Positions 7,722 through 17,416 of a stretch of DNA of 64,000 nt are shown here, in pieces. Location: contig NZ_AP022598.1 of assembly GCF_010725485.1 (NCBI RefSeq), positions 62,001 to 126,000 of the forward strand, read 5' to 3'. This DNA comes from Mycolicibacterium parafortuitum. Its GTDB lineage: Bacteria; Actinomycetota; Actinomycetes; Mycobacteriales; Mycobacteriaceae. Below the pieces are notes generated by a model. The model ran no database searches and was not told the DNA's origin. It worked only from the letters and a program-made list of their open reading frames with translations. The position numbers were made by a program, and so were the translations under genes. The stretch's first letter is position 1; each line of letters starts with the position of its first letter.

Positions 7722-9365
7722 TCACAACAGCGTGACGTGAAGCGCGGGCACGGCCACGGGTGGCTCGGCGATCCCCTGCCGCTGTAGGAATTCTTCCATC
7801 GACGTAAGCACACCCGGCTCCTCCAAAGCACCTGCCGCAGCGGCTGCGTGGCACCGCCGCGCGAAAGCAGCCGTCTCGCGATACCAAGGCGCACCGGCCC
7901 GCGGAAGACCACTGAGATGTTCGAATGCCAAGCAGCGCAGAGCATCAAAGGCAACGGGTGTTCCGGACCGTCGGTCGGCGAGCAGATCGGTGTAGTCGAG
8001 TCGCCGGCGGCGGTGGTAGTCGATGCGGGCGGGCGTCGCAGCGAGGTGATCGGCCAGTTCGATGATGCGGCCGGCGACTGCAGATCGACTGGGGCACTCC
8101 GCCAAAGACCGTAGTGCGGCGTACACGACCGCGGCGTCACGCGCGGTGTTGCCGAGCATGGTGGCGATGGCGGCGGTGGGTGCGGTGGTGCCAACATGTG
8201 CGACGGCGCAGGCCAGCATCCGCCGAATGACCGGAGAGTCGTCATCGTTGCCGAGAATGTAGGTGACCCACGGCGCCCACAGCAGGGTCGGCAGCCGCCG
8301 CGCCAGCGACGTGAGCGTGGCTTCGGGACGCCGCGGTATCGCCGGACGGGGCGTGCAGGTGCGGAAGCGCAGCACGTCGGCGATGGGAAGGTCCGGGTCA
8401 AGTGCGGCCAGTTCGGCCGCCGCGACCCGCGGATGCGAGGAGGCGGTGACGACGGCTCGCTGAAGCCTGGCCGACACTGACGTCGGCGCGTCAGCCGAAA
8501 AGGTGCGAATGACCATGGCCGCGCGGGTGATGTCGGGGGCGGTGAGCGACCGTGTGGCGATAGTGAACGCGTCGGCTACCCGATCGATGCAGGTATCGAT
8601 GTTGGGTTGCCCTGGTCGGTGCTTCGGTGCTGCATAGCTGGTGGCCATGTCGCGAGCGAGTGCACGCAGATCGGCGAGCGCCCTGGCAGGGGTGGCGGTA
8701 TGCGGGGCGTAGAGGGGGAACGTGGTGGTGTCGCCGGCGGACAGCGTATTGATGGTGTGTTGGGCGGCGAGCATGGCCGACGACGCCGCAAGGCGGCGCT
8801 TGTGGCCGCGCAGGTCCGCACCGCAGACGGTGTGACCGTGCCCTCCGCCGGACTGGGTGCAGAAACGTAGATCGGGAACGACGTCGGTCAGCGGGGCGGC
8901 GCGCATCGGCGGTCGTCCGCATCGGGGGCAGGTGTCGGCGAGTAGGCGCCTGTGCCGGGTGCAGGCGAAGGTCCAGCCCAGCAGCCATGTCAGTTGCCAT
9001 CGACCGCCGTTCTCGGACAGGCATTGTGGGCAGTATCGCGTCGGACGTGCAGTGGCGGTCAGCGTGCCGTAGTCGATATGGGTGGGGCGGCGGGCCGCCG
9101 TGATGCCGAGCGGTTGGAAGCGGTGCAGCGTCATCGAGCGGAGTTGGTCGGTATCGACCGCGGTGGCGGCAGCGAGTGTGTTGATCTCGTGGGTGTGCAG
9201 GTAGCCGGCCCAGCCGATGTTTTTCATGTCGCCGCGGCGGCGGTGCAAGCCGACGGCGGTGAGTATTTGGCGCCAGGTGACGTTATTGGTGCGCGCGTAC
9301 GCGCACAACCACGAGGTGAGACTTTCGCCGGCCTGTGGTTGTGCGCGCAGCGGCAGTGTTCGAAT
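7722..9365 (-). CDS. TniQ-family transposition protein
   Basis: TniQ proteins are target-selection partners of TniA/TniB and Tn7-like transposition systems. The N-terminus shows the usual opening (RTLPLRAQPQAGESLTSWL), then a zinc finger (CPQC near 112, CTRH, CPRCG) and a long helical C-terminal part. No ATG or GTG exists at the right place: the conserved opening follows an ATT at 9363-9365, with a GAGGA upstream and a stop-start overlap with the TniB remnant (TGATT). The next in-frame TTG (9308) would remove the conserved opening. The gene is intact otherwise, but its partner is truncated, so the system is probably inactive. Confidence 0.75.
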   Translation of the reverse strand: MRTLPLRAQPQAGESLTSWLCAYARTNNVTWRQILTAVGLHRRRGDMKNIGWAGYLHTHEINTLAAATAVDTDQLRSMTLHRFQPLGITAARRPTHIDYGTLTATARPTRYCPQCLSENGGRWQLTWLLGWTFACTRHRRLLADTCPRCGRPPMRAAPLTDVVPDLRFCTQSGGGHGHTVCGADLRGHKRRLAASSAMLAAQHTINTLSAGDTTTFPLYAPHTATPARALADLRALARDMATSYAAPKHRPGQPNIDTCIDRVADAFTIATRSLTAPDITRAAMVIRTFSADAPTSVSARLQRAVVTASSHPRVAAAELAALDPDLPIADVLRFRTCTPRPAIPRRPEATLTSLARRLPTLLWAPWVTYILGNDDDSPVIRRMLACAVAHVGTTAPTAAIATMLGNTARDAAVVYAALRSLAECPSRSAVAGRIIELADHLAATPARIDYHRRRRLDYTDLLADRRSGTPVAFDALRCLAFEHLSGLPRAGAPWYRETAAFARRCHAAAAAGALEEPGVLTSMEEFLQRQGIAEPPVAVPALHVTLL

Positions 9366-9697
9366 CAGCGCGTCCTCGCCTTCTTTTGGCCACTGCGGAT
9401 GGCGGCGGCATTACCGAGGCGGGTCTCCTCGGCGGCGACGTCGACCGGGATGGAGTCGAGCAATTCCTGCGTCAGTACTTCGTCACCGTTGCGGATCGCC
9501 AGCGAGCAGCCGCGGTTGATCAAGGTCATCAACGACCCGATGCGCCCGTCGGACCGCGCCCAGAGATAGTCGTTCAGGACGTCGGCGAGCATGCCCTGGC
9601 CACCGTCGGTCAGCACGATCTTCGATTCGATGGTCTTGAGCAGGGCTCGCCAGACATCACGGCCCTTCTGCTCGTCGACGTCGAAGGAGCATGACAC
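9365..9697 (-). pseudogene. C-terminal fragment of a TniB-type AAA+ transposition ATPase
   Basis: About 110 residues match the C-terminal part of actinobacterial TniB (VWRALLKTIESKIVL, GRIGSLMTLINRGCSLAI). The Walker A/B-containing N-terminal two thirds are absent, and so is the TniA transposase expected upstream. The break at about 9690 coincides with the beheaded end of a tannase gene on the opposite strand, so a deletion or insertion junction lies here. Confidence 0.7.
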
Positions 9698-10407
9698 CGG
9701 ACGGCAGCGTGCCGTCGCCTGCGGACTCGATCGGATACGGCCCCTACCCGCAGGAGGGGCAGCTGTGGTTCGGCTTCCCCCGTGGCACCGACGTCAGTGC
9801 CACCGCCGGACCGGAGCCGTTCTCGATCGCCGCCGACTTCGTGGCGATGGCGCTCGGTGATCTGAGCATCGGCTCGCCGACCCTGGTGAACGCCTCCGGT
9901 GGGGGCACCGACGGGTGGCGCAATCTCACCTACCAGCAGATGACTCAGGCGTTGGAGAACGGCGAAGCCATGCAGGAACAGTTGGCGCACATCAACACCG
10001 ACAATCCGGATCTCTCGGCGTTCCGCAATCGCGGCGGCAAGATGCTGATGTACCACGGCCTGGCCGATCAGGCCATCGTGCCGGGCGGATCGATCATCTA
10101 CTACCAGCGGGTGCTCGACACCATGGGCGGCCCGGCTGCGGTGCAGGAGTTCTTCCGCTTCTATCTGGTGCCGGGTATGGGCCACGCCTTCGCCAACGGC
10201 ACCGCCAACCCGGATGCGCAACCGCCCATCCCCGATCACGCCCGCCTCTACCAGAGCCTGACCGACTGGGTTGAAAATGGGGTGGCACCGGGACATTACG
10301 AGGCACCGAGCCCTGACTCGGCGCTCCCCGAGGTGCCGCTGTGCCTGTATCCCGCACGCTATACGACGACCGGATCGGGGACGGGCATCGACATCGGCTG
10401 CGCGTAG
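9691..10407 (+). pseudogene. C-terminal part of a tannase / feruloyl esterase-family protein
   Basis: The 238-residue frame corresponds to the C-terminal part of tannase-family serine esterases. It carries the catalytic Asp region (YHGLADQAIVPGGSIIYY) and the catalytic His (VPGMGHAF), but the N-terminal portion with the nucleophilic serine is missing. The 5' end meets the TniB fragment head to head. Without the serine it cannot be an active esterase. Confidence 0.75.
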
Positions 10408-10484
10408 GTGTGTGCCGCGGTCCGGCCGGGTCAGGGTGACCTCAAGTGCGTCAGATGGGGCCCTGGCGAACCGCCGGATACCCC

Positions 10485-11453
10485 TTATACGTTGGCGGGC
10501 ACCCAGTCCGGCTTCTCGGCAAGAATCACCGCGCGCAGTAACGCCGCGGAACGTTCGACGCCCTCGACGGAGTTGACCAGTGAATCCTCGTGCTCGATGT
10601 TGAGGGTGCCGTCATATCCCACCGATCGCAGGTTGTAGACGAAATCTGCCCAGAACGCCTGCCCCGCAGGTTGCCCCAGACCGAGAGTGACATAGTTCCA
10701 GGCCCGATTGGCGGTGTCGGCATGCGCGGTGGTGTCCAATAACCCGTCCCGGTCCGCGATCCAGCGGTTCACCCTCACATCCTTGGCGTGCACATGGAAG
10801 ATGGATCCCGCCAGCGCACGGATGACCGAGGGGATGTCGGCTCCCATCCACATCAGGTGGGATGGATCGAGGTTCGCGCCGACCACATCCGACCCAACCG
10901 CGTCGATCAGCCGGGTCAGCGTCCCGACACTGTGCACCAGCTGACCACCACAGGCCTCTACGGCCAACCGCACGCCGGCGGCACGTGCCACATCGGCCAG
11001 GTCCCGCCAGTATGGAACTGCGACCTGCGACCACTGGTAGTCCAGCACGGCCAGGTTCTCCGGCGGCCAGGCAGTGGTCACCCAGTTCGGAACCTTGTCG
11101 TCGGGGCCGCCACCCGGTAGGCCGGACATCAGCACCACAGTCGGCACACCCATGCGTCCGGCGACCTCGATGGTGTCGCGGACCACCTTGTCCTGCTGCT
11201 GCCCGGAAACCGGATGCAACTGATTTCCGTTGGCGCACAGCGCACTCAACCGTAGACCGTAGTCAGCGACGGTCTTGAGCAGGTCATCACGTGCCTGCGA
11301 TGAGCCCACCAGAGCCTGGAGATCACAATGCGGACCCTCCGACCAGTTGCCGGTGGCGATCTCGACCGATGCCAGCCCGGCTCGTTGAGCCACACCGAGT
11401 GCTTCTTCGAGGGACAAGCCGCCGAGCGAGTCCGTGATCAGGCCGATTTCCAC
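10485..11453 (-). CDS. Sugar phosphate isomerase/epimerase-type TIM barrel protein
   Basis: The 322-residue product belongs to the AP endonuclease 2 / xylose-isomerase-like TIM barrel group, which includes metal-dependent isomerases and epimerases. Visible metal-site style segments include VEACGG (Glu), GANLDPSHLMWMG (Asp, His), FHVHAKDV (His) and NIEHED (Glu-His). The opening MEIGLITDSLGGLSLEEAL is typical. Substrate cannot be predicted. It lies between the tannase remnant and an SDR gene on the same strand, 137 bases apart. Confidence 0.8.
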   Translation of the reverse strand: MEIGLITDSLGGLSLEEALGVAQRAGLASVEIATGNWSEGPHCDLQALVGSSQARDDLLKTVADYGLRLSALCANGNQLHPVSGQQQDKVVRDTIEVAGRMGVPTVVLMSGLPGGGPDDKVPNWVTTAWPPENLAVLDYQWSQVAVPYWRDLADVARAAGVRLAVEACGGQLVHSVGTLTRLIDAVGSDVVGANLDPSHLMWMGADIPSVIRALAGSIFHVHAKDVRVNRWIADRDGLLDTTAHADTANRAWNYVTLGLGQPAGQAFWADFVYNLRSVGYDGTLNIEHEDSLVNSVEGVERSAALLRAVILAEKPDWVPANV

Positions 11454-11590
11454 AAGTCCTCCAATGCTTGGCCGTCCACTGCGACAACCTGCGCGTCAGT
11501 ACAGAACGACGCGCACGGGGGACCGTCAAGGATTTGTCCTGACATTCGGACTTTTACCCGTCCAAGGGCCACTCACCAGTAAGGTCAGTG

Positions 11591-12346
11591 TCAGCGCGGG
11601 GCCATGCGGATCGCGCCATCCAGCCGGATGACCTCACCGTTGAGCATCGGGTTTTCCACGATGTGCACGGCGAGTGCGCCGTACTCGTCCGGGTCGCCCA
11701 GTCGCGCCGGGTGCGGCACCTGCTGACCGAGCGAGCGCTGCGCCTCCTCGGGCAGCGAACCGAGCAGCGGGGTCTTGAACAGGCCCGGTGCGATGGTGCA
11801 GACGCGGATCAGGCTGCGCGACAGATCCCGTGCGATCGGGATCGTCATACCGACCACGCCACCCTTGGACGCCGAGTAGGCGGCCTGACCGACCTGGCCC
11901 TCGAACGCGGCGACCGAGGCGGTGTTGATGATGACGCCGCGCTCCTCGTTCTTCAGAGGTTCGGTCTTGGCGATCCGCTCGGCAGCCAGCCGGATGACAT
12001 TGAAGGTACCGATCAGGTTGACCTCAACGACCTTACGGAAATCATCCAGCGGGAACGGGCCTTCCTTACCGAGGGTCTTGATGGCGTTACCGATGCCGGC
12101 GCAGTTGACGTTGATCCGCACCGGGCCGAGCGACTCGGCGACATCGAGAGCCTTGCTCACGGCCTCCTCGTCGGTGACGTTGGCGGCGACGAACTTGGCG
12201 CGCTCACCCAGTTCGGCGACGGCCTCTTCACCCTTGAGGTCGATGACGACGACGGAGGCTCCCGCGTCGAGCAGTCGCTTGGTGGTGGCCAGGCCCAGGC
12301 CCGAGGCCCCACCGGTGACAACCGCTACCGAATCCTTGATCTCCAT
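11591..12346 (-). CDS. SDR dehydrogenase, 3-hydroxyacyl-CoA dehydrogenase type 2-like
   Basis: A 251-residue classical short-chain dehydrogenase with TGGASGLG at the N-terminus, N-C-A-G, and the YSASK catalytic motif (Tyr/Lys near residue 160). The whole pattern, including [16 protein letters not shown] and the C-terminal [15 protein letters not shown], resembles the HSD17B10/Rv1144 group that oxidises 3-hydroxyacyl-CoA or hydroxysteroids with NAD. The ATG at 12346 is preceded by an AAAGGA about ten bases upstream; a start at 12367 would include that site within the coding region. Confidence 0.8.
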   Translation of the reverse strand: MEIKDSVAVVTGGASGLGLATTKRLLDAGASVVVIDLKGEEAVAELGERAKFVAANVTDEEAVSKALDVAESLGPVRINVNCAGIGNAIKTLGKEGPFPLDDFRKVVEVNLIGTFNVIRLAAERIAKTEPLKNEERGVIINTASVAAFEGQVGQAAYSASKGGVVGMTIPIARDLSRSLIRVCTIAPGLFKTPLLGSLPEEAQRSLGQQVPHPARLGDPDEYGALAVHIVENPMLNGEVIRLDGAIRMAPR

Positions 12347-12695
12347 TGGTATTACGTCCTTTCTCATTGCAAGTAGGGTCGGTGAGTTGTGAAGCGGCTG
12401 TGTTCAGCATGCCGGTCGAAGACCCTTGGCGAGTGGGAGAACGCCGAGAGGTCGTGGCGCCTCCGAGCCCAAGAAACTCCACGCTAGGATTCGCCTCTGT
12501 CCACACGAGGCGAGCAAGCGGCCGTATTTTGCTTGTTAAAAACAATCGGGGTCAGCGAATCGCTCTCAACCCGTATGACTACGAGTTATGCGTGAGCTTC
12601 CTCATCAGAGGGCTCAACGAACTCTGGCTGTATCAGCTGTGAGTGTTCGCTGTCGCCGTATAGCCCGCGGAACGGGTCGGTAAAGTACACCAGCG
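12347..12695. other. Intergenic stretch without recognised features
   Basis: About 350 bases upstream of the SDR gene and downstream of the small gene behind mceG. I see no convincing gene, hairpin or copy of the operator found further right. It presumably contains the promoter for the leftward SDR gene. Confidence 0.4.
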
Positions 12696-13067
12696 TCACT
12701 TTGCGGTCACCAACCGCCAGGCGCCGTTTTCACGCCTTCCAACCCCAAGTGGCGGTACTTGGCCCTGCTCGTCAGCTGGCTGCGAGTACGAACCGGCCGA
12801 TATCCGTACCTTACTCGCCAGGTCCCGCAGGGACGTTTCGAAATCGCTTCCCACAAAACCGTTCACCCAAGCCCACAAGGACGCCGACAGCGCCGGCGGC
12901 ACCGACATGGCGCTACGCGCAAAGCACTCCAGCAGTGCGGTAATAGTGTCGCGGTACTCCCCCGCACCAAGCCGAACACAGATCTGGTTCTTTGTGCTTT
13001 CGTCCACGAAGGCGGTGGCGAGATCGGCCAGCGCCCATGCGAACGCGCACTCCTCGGCCCTGTTCAT
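12696..13067 (-). CDS. Hypothetical protein coupled to mceG
   Basis: The 123-residue frame begins at an ATG that overlaps the mceG stop by one base (TGATG), a strong sign of translational coupling. The sequence has a natural, mixed composition with helical segments (CAFAWALADLATAFVD, ALSASLWAWVNGFV) and no transmembrane or signal segment. I do not recognise a family. Its position suggests an accessory role for the MceG ATPase or simple co-expression. Confidence 0.55.
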   Translation of the reverse strand: MNRAEECAFAWALADLATAFVDESTKNQICVRLGAGEYRDTITALLECFARSAMSVPPALSASLWAWVNGFVGSDFETSLRDLASKVRISAGSYSQPADEQGQVPPLGVGRRENGAWRLVTAK

Positions 13068-14149
13068 CAGGAACCTGTTCCGGTCGGCGTCACGGGGATC
13101 GACTGGGTGGGTGCGTCGTCCTCGTGGTGTGCGCGGGCGACGTGGCCCGGTTCGTGCGAGGCGTACTTGTGGGTGCCTTCCAGATCGTCGCGGATGGCTT
13201 CCTGCGCGGCCGGGGGCAGGGTGTGCAGGATCTCACGCACCCGGGCCTGCCGACGGGCCACACCCTTACGCTCGGGCATACCCGGGGTGGCCGACAGCTG
13301 CGGGGGCACGCCCTCGATCTCCTCGACACCACCGTCGTGCTGACCCTGCTCCAGCATCGCCGCCTCGGCGGCCGCGGTCGCCTCGTCCTTCTCCTCCGAC
13401 ATACCGATCGGCCCGATCCGGCGACCATTGAGGAACTGCTTGACCACCGGCTCCTCCGAGGTCAGCAGCACCTCACGCGGACCGAACATGACCAGCTTCT
13501 TGCGGAACAGCATGCCGATGTTGTCCGGCACGGTCCGGGCGATGTTGATGTTGTGCGTCACGATCAGCACCGTCGCGTCGATCTGGGCGTTGATGTCGAT
13601 CAGCAGCTGGGACAGATAGGCGGTACGGACCGGGTCCAGACCGGAGTCCGGCTCGTCGCAGAGGATGATCTGTGGGTCCAACACCAGCGCGCGGGCCAGA
13701 CCGGCGCGCTTGCGCATACCGCCGGAGATCTCACCGGGGAACTTGTGCCCGTCGTTGGGCATACCGACCAGCTCGAGCTTCTCCATCACGATGTTGCGGA
13801 TCTCGGACTCGCTCTTCTTGGTGTGCTCACGCAACGGGAAGGCGGTGTTGTCATAGATGTTCATCGAGCCGAACAGCGCGCCGTCCTGGAACAGCACACC
13901 GAACAGGGTGCGGATCTCATACAGTTCCTTGGCCGAGCACTCCAGAATGTTGGTGCCATCGATCACGATCGAACCGCGCTCCGGGCGCAACAGACCGATC
14001 AGCGACTTCAGGAACACCGACTTACCGGTACCGGAGGGGCCCAGCAGAACGCTGACCTCACCGGCGGGAATCGACATCGTGACGTCTTCCCAGATCTTCG
14101 ACGATCCGAACGATTTACTCAGCCCAGTCACATCGATTTGGACACCCAT
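13067..14149 (-). CDS. mceG: MceG/Mkl-type ABC ATPase for Mce transporters
   Basis: The 360-residue ATPase energises Mce lipid importers by pairing with YrbE permeases. It shows Walker A GPSGTGKS (residues 37-44), the signature ISGGMRKRAG, Walker B IILCDEPDSGLDP and the switch His (IVTHN). The C-terminal extension (ATPGMPERKGVARRQARVREILHTLP..LEGTHKYA) is characteristic of mycobacterial MceG. In M. tuberculosis the gene (Rv0655) sits by itself away from mce operons; here it lies in the same 40-kb region as a full mce operon and next to fadD, so it may be an additional, dedicated copy. Confidence 0.9.
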   Translation of the reverse strand: MGVQIDVTGLSKSFGSSKIWEDVTMSIPAGEVSVLLGPSGTGKSVFLKSLIGLLRPERGSIVIDGTNILECSAKELYEIRTLFGVLFQDGALFGSMNIYDNTAFPLREHTKKSESEIRNIVMEKLELVGMPNDGHKFPGEISGGMRKRAGLARALVLDPQIILCDEPDSGLDPVRTAYLSQLLIDINAQIDATVLIVTHNINIARTVPDNIGMLFRKKLVMFGPREVLLTSEEPVVKQFLNGRRIGPIGMSEEKDEATAAAEAAMLEQGQHDGGVEEIEGVPPQLSATPGMPERKGVARRQARVREILHTLPPAAQEAIRDDLEGTHKYASHEPGHVARAHHEDDAPTQSIPVTPTGTGS

Positions 14150-14342
14150 ACGTGAAACTCCCTATGAAATCGGTTGTTTGGTTTGCGTGCCCAGTCAGCA
14201 ATATGTGGCCGCACGCTGGTGGACTCTTCTTTCACGATGCCGCGCGTCAAGAGTGGCTTGTTCGATCTTCTGGTCGAAGTCGTCTGACATTTACAGGGAT
14301 CCGGTGTTGCGCGGGTGCAGCCTCCACCCATTGTGGGACGTC

Positions 14343-16172
14343 TCAGCGACTCAGTGCACCCGGCCGCGAGTACAGCTCCTCTATGACACCGGCGTACTTG
14401 TCAGCAATGACGCGGCGTTTGAGCTTTGAGGTCGGCGTGAGTTCGTCGCCGTCGGGCAGCCATTCACGATCGAGCAGCGAGTAATGCTTGATCTGCTCGA
14501 CTCGAGACAGTTGCTTGTTGGCGAGCTTGACCGCGTCCTCGACGGCAGCGTGCACCTTGGGATGCAGGCTCAGCGCCTCCAGACCCAGCTGTGCCAACCC
14601 GTGTTGACGGGCGAACACCCCGGCCCCGTCCGGATCGAGCACGATCAGTGCGACGTTGTAGGGACGCGCATCGCCGATGCAACACACTTGACCGATCAGA
14701 GGTGACGCGCCCTTGAGCGTGCTCTCGATGTTCACCGGCGACATGTTCTTGCCTGCCGCGTTGATGATGAGTTCCTTCTTGCGGTCGACGATGCGGACAA
14801 AGCCTTCCGCATCGATCGACGCGATGTCGCCGGTATGTAGCCAACCATCGGAATCGATTGCTTCGGCGGTCTTTTCCGGGTCCTTCCGGTAGCCGCGCAT
14901 CACATGCCGACCCTTCATCAGGAGCTCGCCATCCTCGGCTATGCGCGCCTCGGTGTCCGGCATGGGTTGACCGACGGTGCCCATTCTGATGTCGCCGGGG
15001 AGGTTGGTCATGCCCAGCGCGCCCGTCTCGGACATGCCGTAGCCCTCGGCGAGTGGCACGCCCAGCGAGAGGAAGAATTCGTGCACGATCGGCGCAATCG
15101 GCGCGGCGCCGGTCATGAGGAGTTCGACACGATCCAAGCCGAGTTCGCGGCGGAGCGGGGCGAAGATCTCATCGTCGGCGCGCTGCCATCCTGACTCCAT
15201 TTCGGGATCGAGGCGATCGCCCTGATCGCCGACCCGCAGGCGGACTGTGGCGATGTCGATCGCCGCGTCGATGGCCACCTGACGCTCGGGCGTCTCCGCT
15301 TTGAATCGCGCCAGGAGTGCCGCGCGTAGCTTCTCCCAGATTCGGGGAACCCCCATGAACCAGGTTGGGCGCGTCTCGGCGACTGCTTGGAAGATCTGTC
15401 GGGCATCTCGGACCGTGGTGATGGTCCACCCGGTGGCCATCTGCAGGTAATGAGAGAAGATGCGGTCGGCCATGTGTGCAGACGGTAGATAGGAGATACA
15501 CCGTCCTTCGGCAACGAACGGGAAACGCACGTTGCATGTCTGCAGGACGAACAACACGTTGGCGTGCGTCAATTCGACGCCTTTGGGTGGGCCGGTGGTG
15601 CCCGACGTGTAGATCAAGGTGGCAACATCGTCCGGACGGACTGCGCGCCAACATGACTCGAAGTCGAAGTCTTCCGGAATCGCGAGGGAGGCGAGACTCG
15701 ACGTCCCCGTGGGCGCCGCATCGTCTTCGTCGATGACGACGATGTGTTCGAGGTGTTGCAGGTCCGCAGCCTCGCGGATGCGTCCGACGTACTGACTCTC
15801 ACACAGCATGACGGTGTTCTCGGCGTGATTCAGGAGATACGAGATCTGTTGAGGTGCAGATGTGTTGTAGATCGAAAACGGTGTTGCGCCGAGATGCAGG
15901 ACCGCAGTGTCGATCAGGTGGAACTCCGGCCGGTTCGACATCATGAGGCCGACGGTGTCGCCGTGCCGCACACCCAGCCCGGCCAGTTTTCCCGCAATCT
16001 CCTCGACTGCGCGGGCATACTCGCCCCGGGTGATGCCAACGGTGTCGCCGTGCGCCCGGATGGCGATGTCGTCTGGATTTGCTGCGACCGTTCTCTGAAA
16101 CAGTCCGCACAGTGTTACTTCTTGTTCGAGTGCGGCCGTCAGCTTGGCTGATTCCAGGGGCGAGATACTCAC
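14343..16172 (-). CDS. Long-chain fatty acyl-CoA (or acyl-AMP) synthetase, FadD type
   Basis: The 609-residue adenylate-forming enzyme would activate a carboxylic acid with ATP and CoA. Motifs are YTSGTTGPPKGVELTHAN, YGMSETGALG, GWLHTGD and the C-terminal KKELIINAAGKNMSP. It resembles the long FadD11/FadD15-like group. I prefer the GTG start at 16172 to the ATG at 16184, because the ATG lies within the -10 hexamer (TATGGT) and the GTG is exactly seven bases beyond it, as at the other leaderless genes of this region. Confidence 0.85.
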   Translation of the reverse strand: MSISPLESAKLTAALEQEVTLCGLFQRTVAANPDDIAIRAHGDTVGITRGEYARAVEEIAGKLAGLGVRHGDTVGLMMSNRPEFHLIDTAVLHLGATPFSIYNTSAPQQISYLLNHAENTVMLCESQYVGRIREAADLQHLEHIVVIDEDDAAPTGTSSLASLAIPEDFDFESCWRAVRPDDVATLIYTSGTTGPPKGVELTHANVLFVLQTCNVRFPFVAEGRCISYLPSAHMADRIFSHYLQMATGWTITTVRDARQIFQAVAETRPTWFMGVPRIWEKLRAALLARFKAETPERQVAIDAAIDIATVRLRVGDQGDRLDPEMESGWQRADDEIFAPLRRELGLDRVELLMTGAAPIAPIVHEFFLSLGVPLAEGYGMSETGALGMTNLPGDIRMGTVGQPMPDTEARIAEDGELLMKGRHVMRGYRKDPEKTAEAIDSDGWLHTGDIASIDAEGFVRIVDRKKELIINAAGKNMSPVNIESTLKGASPLIGQVCCIGDARPYNVALIVLDPDGAGVFARQHGLAQLGLEALSLHPKVHAAVEDAVKLANKQLSRVEQIKHYSLLDREWLPDGDELTPTSKLKRRVIADKYAGVIEELYSRPGALSR

Positions 16173-16179
16173 GGGGCTA

Positions 16180-16209
16180 ACCATACATCGCGTATGGACA
16201 AAATGAATA
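16180..16209 (-). promoter_or_regulatory. fadD promoter with CCATAC-N5-GTATGG operator
   Basis: The inverted repeat CCATACATCGCGTATGG (16181-16197) is perfect over six bases per arm. On the minus strand it contains the -10 TATGGT seven bases before the GTG start of fadD, with a weak -35 (TATTCA) 18 bases upstream. This is the clearest palindromic member of the operator set. Confidence 0.6.
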
Positions 16210-16267
16210 GAGTTAATGTTTGTTGGTTTCGATGCGCCGCTCGTCAGCCGTCGATCTACGACGTGGC

Positions 16268-17416
16268 CTAGGTTTGGACCACCGTTCCAGCGTCGATCAG
16301 GGAGTCGATCGCAGCTGCGTCAAACCCGGCGCCCGCCAGAATCGCCCGCGTGTCGGCGCCGGGCGAACGCTGCGGGCGGGGCGCCGTGGGCGGTTTGCCC
16401 TCGAACCGAGGCGCCGGCGCGGCCTGCACGACGCCGTCCACTTCGATCAGGGTGCCACGGGCCACATTGTGCGGGTGTTCGGCAGCCTCGCGCATCGTCA
16501 GCACCGGGGCGTAACACGTGTTGCGCCCCAGCAGCAGTGCGTCGAGTTCGGCACGCGTCCGAGCCGACACGCGGTCGGCCAGCACCGTCCGGAATTCGTC
16601 CCACCGACTACTGTCGAGTTGGTTCTGCCGCACGTCGTCCGGTAGCTGCAACACATCGCAGAGCTCCGTCCAGAACTGCCCCTCGATAGCGCCGATGCTG
16701 ACCCATTGGCCATCGCTGGTCTGATAGACGTCATAGAAGAACGCCCCGGTGTCCAACATGTGCGTTCCGCGGTCCTCGCTGAAGTCCCCCGAACCGCGCA
16801 GTGCATGGAACATCGCCATGAGCGCAGACGCGCCGTCGATCATCGCGGCGTCGATGACACGCCCGACGCCGGTTGTGCGCGCGGAGAGAATCCCGGCAAG
16901 CATGCCGACCGCCAGAAGCATCCCGCCACCGCCGAAGTCGCCGATCAGATTCAGCGGCGGCGTCGGCGGACCGCCCTTGCGGCCGATCGCGTGCAACGCC
17001 CCGGTCAACGCGATGTAGTTGATATCGTGACCGGGCATCTGGGCCAACGGTCCATCCTGACCCCATCCCGTCATGCGCCCGTACACCAAGGCCGGATTCA
17101 CTTCCCGGCATTCGTCGGGCCCGATACCCAGCCGCTCAGCGACGCCGGGCCGGTAGGTATCGATCAGGCCGTCGGCGTTTCGGCACAACTCCCTGACGAC
17201 GGACGCGCCGCCTGGCGCCTTCAAATCCACCGCGATCGATTGCCGGCTGCGGAACATCACGTCGTGGCCACCCTCGGCCCATGGGTTGCCCCCGGGACGG
17301 TCGACGGTCACGACATCCGCGCCGAGATCGGCCAGCATCATCCCCGCAAAAGGCCCGGGCCCGATACCCGCCATTTCGATGATCCGAACTCCCGCGAGCG
17401 GTGCCGCAACATCCAT
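16268..17416 (-). CDS. CaiB/BaiF CoA-transferase family protein, alpha-methylacyl-CoA racemase-like
   Basis: The 382-residue enzyme has the class III CoA-transferase/racemase layout: PLAGVRIIEMAGIGPGPFAGMMLADLGADVV at the start, then a catalytic-type Asp in LIGDFGGGGML. The sequence is closer to alpha-methylacyl-CoA racemases (as in bile-acid or branched-chain degradation) than to oxalate-type transferases, so epimerising a 2-methyl-branched acyl-CoA is the best guess. The ATG at 17416 follows a GGAG; an ATG at 17431 is an alternative. It is tandem with fadD. Confidence 0.8.
   Translation of the reverse strand: MDVAAPLAGVRIIEMAGIGPGPFAGMMLADLGADVVTVDRPGGNPWAEGGHDVMFRSRQSIAVDLKAPGGASVVRELCRNADGLIDTYRPGVAERLGIGPDECREVNPALVYGRMTGWGQDGPLAQMPGHDINYIALTGALHAIGRKGGPPTPPLNLIGDFGGGGMLLAVGMLAGILSARTTGVGRVIDAAMIDGASALMAMFHALRGSGDFSEDRGTHMLDTGAFFYDVYQTSDGQWVSIGAIEGQFWTELCDVLQLPDDVRQNQLDSSRWDEFRTVLADRVSARTRAELDALLLGRNTCYAPVLTMREAAEHPHNVARGTLIEVDGVVQAAPAPRFEGKPPTAPRPQRSPGADTRAILAGAGFDAAAIDSLIDAGTVVQT

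Noticed and set aside
12992..14155. A 387-codon plus-strand frame opposite mceG
   Set aside because: Composition is His/Gln/Leu/Arg-biased and antisense to the ABC motifs of mceG.
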